DNA of 64,000 bases from NCBI RefSeq assembly GCF_014205675.1, contig NZ_JACIIX010000014.1, positions 53,026 to 117,025 of the forward strand, written 5' to 3'. The notes beneath the pieces are model-generated. The model made no database searches. It saw nothing but the letters and a program-made list of their open reading frames with translations, and had not been told where the DNA came from. The stretch's first letter is position 1; the number at the start of each line of letters is the position of its first letter. A program made the position numbers and the translations under genes. Below are positions 57,865 through 64,000 of this stretch, one piece after another. Source of the stretch: Novispirillum itersonii. Its GTDB lineage: Bacteria > Pseudomonadota > Alphaproteobacteria > Rhodospirillales > Rhodospirillaceae.

Positions 57865-59613
57865 TCAGAAGGCATCGACCGGCAGGGCCATCACCGCGTC
57901 ACCCCCGGCCAGAACTTCCGCTTCCAGCGCCGCAGTCTGCGGCAGCAGATGCCGGATGAAGTACTGGGCCACCACCTGCTTTTCCTGCGCATACAGCGGG
58001 TCGCTGTCGGCCTTGGCGGCGTCGGCGGCCTGTAGGAGCAGGCAGCCCCCGACCGCCATGGCGGCAAGGCGGGAGAATGGAACCGAGGCGGCATAGGCAT
58101 CCGCCGGGGCCGCAGCGGTGATGAAGGCGGCGGTACGCTCCACCCGGTCAAGGGCAGCGTTGAGGGCGGCGGTCAGCCCGGCGTCAAGGCCGGTCAGTCC
58201 GGCGCGCAGATCGGCCACCAGCGCCAGCAGTTCCGCGCCCTTGTCCTTCTGCACCTTGCGGCCGACAAAGTCCGCCGCCTGAATGCCGTTGGTGCCTTCA
58301 TAGATCGGGGCAATGCGGGCATCGCGGTAGAACTGGGCGGCCCCGGTTTCCTCGATGAAGCCCATGCCGCCGAACACCTGCACCCCTTCACTGGCGACGG
58401 AGACGCCGATTTCGGTGCCCCACAGCTTGACCAGCGGGGTCAGCAGGGCGACGCGGTTGGCGGCACGGCTGGCGGTTTCGGCATCGGCAGCCTTGATCGA
58501 TACGTCGAGGGTGGCGATGGCGGTATAGGTCAGCAGGCGGGCGGCCTGCACCTGTGCCTTCATGCTGATCAGCATGCGCCGCACGTCCGGGTGGTTGATG
58601 ATCGGCGCGCCGCCGGAGAAGGCCCCGACCACCGGACGCGACTGGATCCGCTCCTTGGCGTAGGACACCGCATGCTGGGTGGCGCGTTCCGCCACCGCAT
58701 AGCCCTGAAGGCCGACGTTGAGGCGGGCGTTGTTCATCATGGTGAACATATAGGCGAGGCCCTTGTTCTCCTCGCCGACCAGATAGCCGATCGCCCCGTC
58801 GGTTTCGCCGAAGCTCATCACCGCCGTCGGGCTGGCATGGATGCCCAGCTTGTGTTCAAGGCTGGCGCAGACCACATCGTTGCGGGCACCAAGGCTGCCA
58901 TCGGCGTTGACCAGCACCTTCGGCACGATGAACAGGGAGATCCCCTTCACCCCCTCCGGCGCATCCGGCAGGCGGGCAAGAACCATGTGGATGATGTTGT
59001 CGGTCAGATCGTGATCCCCATAGGTGATGAAGATCTTGGTGCCGGTGATGCGGTAATGATCGCCGTCGCGCACCGCGCGGGTCTTGACCTGAGACAGGTC
59101 GGACCCGGCCTGCGGCTCGGTCAGGTTCATGGTGCCGGTCCACTCGCCGGAGATCATCTTCGGCAGGTACAGGGCTTTCTGTTCGTCCGATCCATGTTCG
59201 GTCAGCAGGTCCACCGCGCCCTGATTGAGCATCGGGCACAGGCCGAAGGCCATGTTGGCGGACTGCCAGATTTCCTGAACGGCGGCGGCGACCAGCCACG
59301 GCAGGCCCTGCCCGCCGTAATCGGGGGAGAACGGCAGGGCGTTCCAGCCGCCTTCCAGATACTGCTGGGTGTAGAAGTCCTTCAGGGCCGGATGCACGGT
59401 GACGGCACCGTTGTCCAGCTTCACGCCGAAGCTGTCGCTGTCCTTGTTCAGGGGGGCCAGTTCCTGCGCACCCAGACGTCCGGCTTCCTCCAGCACCGCC
59501 GCGATCAGGTCGTCGGTGGCTTCTTCATAGCCGGGCAGGGCGGCGACGGTCTTCAGACCGGCGATCTGCATGGCAAGCTGGATATCTTTCAGGGGGGCGG
59601 CGTAGGTCGCCAT
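57865..59613 (-). CDS. Acyl-CoA dehydrogenase, large type with C-terminal extension
   Basis: FAD-dependent dehydrogenase of about 582 residues, larger than the usual 380 because of an added C-terminal helical domain (PF12806 type). The same layout is found in DmdC-like 3-methylmercaptopropionyl-CoA dehydrogenases and other long acyl-CoA dehydrogenases. Motifs are LTEPQAGSDLSQVKTRA and YEGTNGIQAADFVGRK. The substrate cannot be told from sequence. ATG at 59613 follows GGAGGA. The gene has no clear operon partner. Confidence 0.88.
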   Translation of the reverse strand: MATYAAPLKDIQLAMQIAGLKTVAALPGYEEATDDLIAAVLEEAGRLGAQELAPLNKDSDSFGVKLDNGAVTVHPALKDFYTQQYLEGGWNALPFSPDYGGQGLPWLVAAAVQEIWQSANMAFGLCPMLNQGAVDLLTEHGSDEQKALYLPKMISGEWTGTMNLTEPQAGSDLSQVKTRAVRDGDHYRITGTKIFITYGDHDLTDNIIHMVLARLPDAPEGVKGISLFIVPKVLVNADGSLGARNDVVCASLEHKLGIHASPTAVMSFGETDGAIGYLVGEENKGLAYMFTMMNNARLNVGLQGYAVAERATQHAVSYAKERIQSRPVVGAFSGGAPIINHPDVRRMLISMKAQVQAARLLTYTAIATLDVSIKAADAETASRAANRVALLTPLVKLWGTEIGVSVASEGVQVFGGMGFIEETGAAQFYRDARIAPIYEGTNGIQAADFVGRKVQKDKGAELLALVADLRAGLTGLDAGLTAALNAALDRVERTAAFITAAAPADAYAASVPFSRLAAMAVGGCLLLQAADAAKADSDPLYAQEKQVVAQYFIRHLLPQTAALEAEVLAGGDAVMALPVDAF

Positions 59614-59785
59614 GGTGTTTCCTCCAGGACGGGTGTGGCGCAAGGGGCAGGCACGGTATGTTTAAGTGCTCTTTAACCCGTCTCCACAGTGCGGGAATAT
59701 GCTGCATTGCGCAAGTGACATTGCCGCAATCCCGGCAGGTGTATTCCGCATGGGGTCCAGAAAAGCAGATACAGACAAAAGCAGA

Positions 59786-59816
59786 CACGCCGCCCGATGG
59801 GGGATCGGGCGGCGTG
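59786..59816 (-). terminator. Terminator after cydB
   Basis: A 13-bp stem CACGCCGCCCGAT / ATCGGGCGGCGTG with a G5 loop is followed on the minus strand by TCTGCTTTTGTC. It ends the gbsR-cydAB operon. Confidence 0.75.
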
Positions 59817-59850
59817 CATCGGGTGGGCCGGGCAGGCAGGCCCGGCGGGA

Positions 59851-60858
59851 TCAATCGTAGCGCAAGGCTCCGGTCTTTCCCCAGAACACCCGATAGGAAA
59901 ACAGCGAGTAGACCAGAATCACCGGCAGGATCGGGGCGGCCACCACCAGAATGGCCATCAGGGCTTCCGGCGAGCTGGCAGCCTGCCAGACGGTCATCCG
60001 TCCCGGCACGATCCACGGGAAAAAGCTGTAGGCGATCCCGAGAAAACCGAGGGCGATGATCCCGACCGTCAGGGCAAAGGGCAGCCAGCACCAGCGGTCA
60101 TCCTGCCGGGGCAGGCGCGGCAGCAGCAGGAACAGCCCGAGACAGAGGGCCGCCGCCATCAGCGGTACCGGGGCCAGCAGCAGAAATTCCGGCAGGCTGA
60201 ACCAGCGGTCCGCCACCATCGGGTTGACCAGCGGCGTCACCACCGAAACCGCAGCCAGTCCGATGGCGCTGAGGATCAGGGCCGGGCGGGCCCAGCCCAG
60301 CGCCCGACGTTGCAGCGGGCCCTCGGTCTTCAGGATCAGCCATCCGGCCCCGAGAAGGGCGTAGGCGGCGAGCAGGCAGACCGCGGTCAGGGCCGAGAAG
60401 GCTTCGGCGGTAGCTGATGATGTCAGGCCGGTGATGAAGCGCCCCAGCATGTAGCCCTGCGCCAGTGTGGCGGCGATGGACCCCACCGCGAACAGGCGGT
60501 TCCAGCGCTGCTTGTGCCCGGCCCGGGCCTTGGTGCGGAAATCAAAGGCAACACCGCGCAGGATCAGGCCGATCAGCAGCACAAGAACCGGCAGATACAG
60601 GGTGCCGAGGATCGCCCCCTGCGCCATCGGAAAGGCCACCAGCAGCAGCCCGACCGCCAGCACCAGCCAGGTTTCGTTGGCATCCCAGAACGGACCGATG
60701 GCGGCAATCATCACATCCTTTTCGGCATCGGGGGCCAGCCCTAGCAGGATGCCGATGCCAAGATCGTAGCCATCGAGAATCACATAGGCCAGAACCGCCA
60801 CCGCCATCAGGGCGGTGAAGATCAGCGGCAGGCTGTGGGCGTTCAGAAAGGTATCCAT
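59851..60858 (-). CDS. cydB: Cytochrome bd (CIO-like) ubiquinol oxidase subunit II
   Basis: Subunit II of about 335 residues with eight or nine helices. The first helix has VILDGYDLGIGILLG, the usual CydB signature. It pairs with CydA in a quinol oxidase that reduces oxygen to water without pumping protons. ATG at 60858 is chosen because it starts right before the first helix and lies 19 bases after cydA. No cydX-like small gene follows. Confidence 0.93.
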   Translation of the reverse strand: MDTFLNAHSLPLIFTALMAVAVLAYVILDGYDLGIGILLGLAPDAEKDVMIAAIGPFWDANETWLVLAVGLLLVAFPMAQGAILGTLYLPVLVLLIGLILRGVAFDFRTKARAGHKQRWNRLFAVGSIAATLAQGYMLGRFITGLTSSATAEAFSALTAVCLLAAYALLGAGWLILKTEGPLQRRALGWARPALILSAIGLAAVSVVTPLVNPMVADRWFSLPEFLLLAPVPLMAAALCLGLFLLLPRLPRQDDRWCWLPFALTVGIIALGFLGIAYSFFPWIVPGRMTVWQAASSPEALMAILVVAAPILPVILVYSLFSYRVFWGKTGALRYD

Positions 60859-60877
60859 GGTCAGATCCTCCGTCCGG

Positions 60878-62224
60878 TTATTCCGCCGGCAGCGGCGCAA
60901 GGGTGGGGGACGGGGCGGCGGAGCCCGGCTGTGCGGCTTTTCCGGCCAGATGGAACAGGGTGCCGATATAGGCCACCAGCAACCCGGCATAGGTCAGCAG
61001 ATAGACCGCCAGACTGAGCCCGATATGGGCGGGTGGCACGGCGGAGGCCGCCTCGGCGGTGCGCAGCACCCCGGTCACCAGCCACGGCTGGCGGCCGATT
61101 TCGGTGACATACCAGCCCGCCAGTGTTGCCACCCAGCCGGAGAAGGTCATGCCGACCAGAACCTTCGCCATCAGGCCGGAGAGGTCGCCCCGGCGGCGGC
61201 GCAGGTGCCACAGCGTTGCCCATGACACCAGCAGCATCGCCATGCCGGTGCCGACCATCACCCGGAATGACCAGAAGACAGGGGCCACCGGCGGATGATT
61301 GCCGACGTAGTCATTCAGGCCGGGCACCACCCCGTTGGGGTCATGCTTCAGGATCAGGCTGGCGACTCCCGGCAGGCCGATTTCAAAGCGGTTGCTGCGG
61401 CTGGCCTCATCAGGCAGCGCGAACAGCAGCAGCGGAACCTTGCTGCCGGTTTCCCAGTTGCCTTCCATGGCCGCGACCTTCTGCGGCTGGTGTTCCAGCG
61501 TGTTCAGGCCGTGCATGTCTCCGGCGACAATCTGTACCGGCATCAGCACCGCGCCAAGGACCAGCCCGGTTTTCAGGGCGGTGCGGACGGCATCGGACCG
61601 GTCGCCCTTCAGCCAGCGCCACGCCGACAGACCGGCGATCAGGAAGGCCCCGGTCAGGAAGCTGGCCAGCAGCATATGCGCCAGACGGTAGGGGAATGAC
61701 GGATTGAAGATCACCTGCATCCAGTCGGCGACATGGGCGACGCCATCTCGGATTTCATGGCCCTGCGGGGTCTGCATCCACGAATTGGCCGACAGGATCC
61801 AGAAGGCGGACAGAAAGGTGCCGACCGCCACCACGGCGGTGGCAAGGGTATGCAGCCATGACGGCACCTTGGACCGGCCAAACAGCATGATGCCGAGGAA
61901 GGCGGCTTCCAGAAAGAAGGCGGTCAGGATTTCGTAGGACAGCAGGGGGCCGACCACGTTGCCGACCCGTTCCATAAAGCCCGGCCAGTTGGTGCCGAAC
62001 TGGAACGACATGGTGATGCCGGACACCACCCCAAGGGCGAACGACAGGGCAAACACCTTGACCCAGAAGCTGTAACAGTCGATCCAGCGGCTTTCCCCGG
62101 TGCGGCTGTACTGCACCTTGAAAAACAGCAGGATCCACGCCAGCGCGATGGTGATGGTCGGAAACAGGATGTGAAAGGAGATGTTCGCCGCGAATTGAAT
62201 CCGGGCGAGGACAAGGGCGTCCAT
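60878..62224 (-). CDS. cydA: Cytochrome bd (CIO-like) ubiquinol oxidase subunit I
   Basis: Subunit I of 448 residues, shorter than the 522 of E. coli CydA, because the quinol loop between helices 6 and 7 is of the short type. This matches cyanide-insensitive oxidases (CioA). Haem ligands are likely the His in RIQFAANISFHILFPTITIA (b595/d site) and a second His/Met pair further on. GRQPWLVTGVLRTAEA is the conserved C-terminal loop. It follows the GbsR-type regulator by 33 bases and precedes cydB by 19. Confidence 0.93.
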   Translation of the reverse strand: MDALVLARIQFAANISFHILFPTITIALAWILLFFKVQYSRTGESRWIDCYSFWVKVFALSFALGVVSGITMSFQFGTNWPGFMERVGNVVGPLLSYEILTAFFLEAAFLGIMLFGRSKVPSWLHTLATAVVAVGTFLSAFWILSANSWMQTPQGHEIRDGVAHVADWMQVIFNPSFPYRLAHMLLASFLTGAFLIAGLSAWRWLKGDRSDAVRTALKTGLVLGAVLMPVQIVAGDMHGLNTLEHQPQKVAAMEGNWETGSKVPLLLFALPDEASRSNRFEIGLPGVASLILKHDPNGVVPGLNDYVGNHPPVAPVFWSFRVMVGTGMAMLLVSWATLWHLRRRRGDLSGLMAKVLVGMTFSGWVATLAGWYVTEIGRQPWLVTGVLRTAEAASAVPPAHIGLSLAVYLLTYAGLLVAYIGTLFHLAGKAAQPGSAAPSPTLAPLPAE

Positions 62225-62257
62225 AGGTGATCCCTCCGGAGAGGGCGAGGCGTCGGA

Positions 62258-62872
62258 TCAGCGGGTTGTGTCCGTCGTGTCGCCAGTATCGGCCGGGGCG
62301 GCGGGAACGGACCTGCCTGTCCGTTCCGGGCCTCCGCCGGTCAGCCAGTCTTTCACCTCGAAGATCTTCTGGACCTTCGCCCCCAGTGAAAGCAGTTGCG
62401 CCAGCCGCGACGGTTCGATGCGGTGGATGTCATCGTACCAGCGGGTCAGCAGTTCAATCAGGTCATGCATATCCTGCATGCGGGCCTGTGCATGGCGTTC
62501 CACATCGGTGGAGGGGGTCTGCATCAGCACGTCGCGCAGCATGGTCAGGGTCGGATCCACCTCGCGCTTCTTCCGCTCCTCCGCCAGAGTCCGCAGGATT
62601 TCCCACAGGTCGCCGGGGGTGGTGAAGTAATCCCGCCGGTCATCGGGCAGGTGTTGCAGGCGCACCAGATTCCACGCCTGAAGTTCCTTCAGCCCCATGC
62701 TGACATTCGACCGCGAAAATCCCAGCTGCTGCACGATCTGGTCGGCATTCAGCGGTTCAGGCGACAGGAACAGCAGGGCATAGATCTGGCCGACCGTGCG
62801 GCTGATGCCCCAGCGGCTGCCCATTTCCCCGAAGTGGAGCACGAAGGTCTGGATCAGCGGCGGCAGGTTCAT
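62258..62872 (-). CDS. GbsR/MarR-family transcriptional regulator
   Basis: Protein of 204 residues with a winged-helix domain like GbsR/YvaV regulators: GRTVGQIYALLFLSPEPLN-type ISRTVGQIYALLFLSPEPL, then the recognition helix region QQLGFSRSNVSMGLKELQ. A helical C-terminal part is probably for dimerisation. It is the first gene of a three-gene operon with cydA and cydB. Palindromes AATTTC/GAAATT just upstream of its start (62886-62926) suggest self-control. The signal is unknown. Confidence 0.88.
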   Translation of the reverse strand: MNLPPLIQTFVLHFGEMGSRWGISRTVGQIYALLFLSPEPLNADQIVQQLGFSRSNVSMGLKELQAWNLVRLQHLPDDRRDYFTTPGDLWEILRTLAEERKKREVDPTLTMLRDVLMQTPSTDVERHAQARMQDMHDLIELLTRWYDDIHRIEPSRLAQLLSLGAKVQKIFEVKDWLTGGGPERTGRSVPAAPADTGDTTDTTR

Positions 62873-62885
62873 CGGGTGTTTCCGT

Positions 62886-62926
62886 AATTTCAGAAATTTG
62901 TGAAATTATAGAAATTCCAGAATTTC
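62886..62926. promoter_or_regulatory. Stacked palindromes upstream of the GbsR-cydAB operon
   Basis: Three inverted repeats crowd 41 bases: AATTTCAGAAATT (62886-62898), AATTTGTGAAATT (62895-62907) and GAAATTCCAGAATTTC (62911-62926). They sit 14-54 bases upstream of the regulator start. The region is AT-rich in an otherwise GC-rich genome, as expected for operator plus promoter. The divergent EAL gene starts about 110 bases further on. Confidence 0.6.
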
Positions 62927-63039
62927 CTTCAACCATAGAATTTTTATGGATTGTGCGACGGGGCAATGTCAGGGATTGGTCGGGGCCGAATCTGCACTAT
63001 AGTGGAGTGGGGCTGTTCGATTTTTCCCGGAGTTTCCTG

Positions 63040-63828
63040 ATGACCGACACGCTGACCATGTCTGCTGCCCCCGGGGCCCGTCCCTGTGGTGGTCGCTGCG
63101 GCAGCGCGCCGCCCTTTGAGTTTACCATGGCGTTCCAGCCGGTGGTCGATGTGCGCGAACGGCGGATTTATGCCTATGAGGCGCTGGTCCGGGGGCCGGA
63201 GGGGCAGGGTGCCGGATGGGTGCTGGCGCAGGTGACGGAAGACAACCGCTACGCCTTTGATCAGGCCTGCCGGGTGCGGGCGATTGAACTGGCCTCCCGG
63301 CTGGGACTCGACCGGCGGCTGAACATCAACTTTCTGCCCAATGCGGTTTACCACCCGGAAGCCTGCCTGCAAGTGACGCTGGCGGCGGCAGCGGAGCACG
63401 GCTTTCCCCGCGATCAGATCACCTTTGAGTTCACCGAGGATGAGCAGATCGTTGACCGTGGGCATCTGCGCAGCATCGTCGATACCTATCGCCGTCATGG
63501 CTTCATGACCGCCCTTGATGATTTCGGGGCTGGATATGCCGGGCTGTCGTTACTGGCCGATTTTCAGACCGATGTGCTGAAGATTGACCGGATGCTGATC
63601 AGCGGGATCCACACCGACCCCTCCCGGCAGGCGGTGGTCTCCGGGGTGCTGCTGATCGCTGCGAAACTGGGGATGTCGGTGGTGGCCGAAGGGGTGGAGA
63701 CGGCGGAAGAGGCCTGCCATCTGGTCGGCATGGGGGTTCACCGCTTTCAGGGCTTTTTCTTTGCCCGCCCGCAGATTGAACGCCTGTGCCCGGACAGCGA
63801 GATCCACTGGGATCTGGTCTGTCCCTGA
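63040..63828 (+). CDS. EAL-domain protein (c-di-GMP phosphodiesterase)
   Basis: Stand-alone EAL domain of 262 residues with no sensor or membrane segment. Key residues appear present: EAL in YEALVRG, Asn in NINFLPNAVY, Glu in FEFTEDE, DDFG in LDDFGAGYAGLS, Lys in LKIDRML, Glu in VVAEGVETAEEA, and the end motif QGFFFARP. It should therefore be able to cleave c-di-GMP. ATG at 63040 has CGGAG upstream. An IS-like element begins about 13 bases after its stop. Confidence 0.9.
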   Translation: MTDTLTMSAAPGARPCGGRCGSAPPFEFTMAFQPVVDVRERRIYAYEALVRGPEGQGAGWVLAQVTEDNRYAFDQACRVRAIELASRLGLDRRLNINFLPNAVYHPEACLQVTLAAAAEHGFPRDQITFEFTEDEQIVDRGHLRSIVDTYRRHGFMTALDDFGAGYAGLSLLADFQTDVLKIDRMLISGIHTDPSRQAVVSGVLLIAAKLGMSVVAEGVETAEEACHLVGMGVHRFQGFFFARPQIERLCPDSEIHWDLVCP

Positions 63829-63841
63829 GGATGTGTCTTTT

Positions 63842-64000
63842 AGAGCATCGAGCCTTTAATCTGATACATATCCTGCATGCTTGAGGTAATTCCAGCATTC
63901 GTCGCGAGAGTAGAGATCGCAGATGCTGCCGACGGCTTGCCATAGGGCGCTGATGGTTCGAGCCCCGATGCGGCGGAGATGAGCCTTGAGTTTGGCGAAG
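63842..64000 (-). mobile_element. End of an IS630-like insertion sequence
   Basis: The element seems to end near 63842, just after the transposase stop. TTTTAGAGCATCGAGCC there offers a TA target dinucleotide (63841-63842), which IS630 elements duplicate, and GAGCATCGAG could be the terminal repeat. It lies 13 bases from the EAL stop. The other end is outside the window, so the boundary is unconfirmed. Confidence 0.55.
63856..64000 (-). CDS. IS630-family transposase, C-terminal part (cut by window end)
   Basis: The reverse strand encodes the last 48 residues of a transposase (ending DLYSRDECWNYLKHAGYVSD), matching the conserved C-terminus of IS630-family enzymes in alphaproteobacteria. The 5' part lies beyond the window. 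It is open to the window end, so it may be intact. Confidence 0.8.
   Translation of the reverse strand, partial: FAKLKAHLRRIGARTISALWQAVGSICDLYSRDECWNYLKHAGYVSD

Noticed and set aside
59614..59785. A possible cydX small subunit gene after cydB
   Set aside because: No short frame with a membrane helix and ribosome-binding site occurs between cydB and the acyl-CoA dehydrogenase start.

Overview
The window is GC-rich chromosomal DNA, densely coding on both strands, from an alphaproteobacterium of Rhodospirillales type. This assignment rests on three things: the gene order yebC-ruvCAB-ybgC-tolQRAB-pal-cpoB-tilS-ftsH-folP, the block hda / AI-2E permease / DUF2066 protein beside purMN, and the form of the elongator tRNA-Met genes (first pair G-U). 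The genus cannot be fixed from sequence alone.

Layout. (1) 1-2.6 kb: minus-strand isovaleryl-CoA dehydrogenase and thiolase, the start of a leucine/branched-acyl-CoA degradation operon, with a LiuR-like palindrome upstream. (2) 2.9-4.3 kb: a 459-residue helical protein I do not recognise. (3) 4.5-10.1 kb: nucleotide-sugar genes galU, ugd, pgm and a phosphomannomutase, then a small cupin. (4) 10.6-15.6 kb: hda, an AI-2E-family permease and a DUF2066 protein on the minus strand, divergent from purM-purN. (5) 15.7-22.6 kb: a branched-chain aminotransferase, a small soluble chemoreceptor-like protein, an SbmA/YddA-type ABC protein whose ATPase motifs are eroded, and a large chemoreceptor. (6) 22.6-36.3 kb: the long conserved run for Holliday-junction processing, the Tol-Pal envelope system, tRNA(Ile) lysidine modification, FtsH protease and dihydropteroate synthase. 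(7) 36.3-41.3 kb: a four-gene BMP-type (nucleoside/purine-like) ABC importer behind a leader with a terminator-like hairpin. (8) 41.5-48 kb: a small unknown gene and a 1947-residue pseudokinase/AAA/GAF/PAS/histidine-kinase protein. (9) 48-54.7 kb: a tripartite tricarboxylate transporter (tctCBA) divergent from a response regulator, sensor kinase and periplasmic binding protein. (10) 54.7-55.1 kb: two identical tRNA-Met genes in a tandem duplication, each with its own promoter and terminator. (11) 55.2-62.9 kb: an SLC13-type anion transporter, a small membrane-anchored LysM-like protein, an acyl-CoA dehydrogenase and a GbsR-type regulator in an operon with a cytochrome bd (CIO-like) oxidase. 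(12) 63-64 kb: an EAL-domain protein and, at the right edge, the end of an IS630-family transposase.

Most of the window is housekeeping. The parts that stand out are the giant kinase-dead signalling protein, the ABC protein with lost catalytic residues, the GbsR-cydAB operon with stacked AATTTC/GAAATT palindromes, the small two-repeat chemoreceptor-like protein, the three-component Tct regulatory set and the tRNA-Met duplication. I found no CRISPR array, rRNA, prophage or conjugative module.
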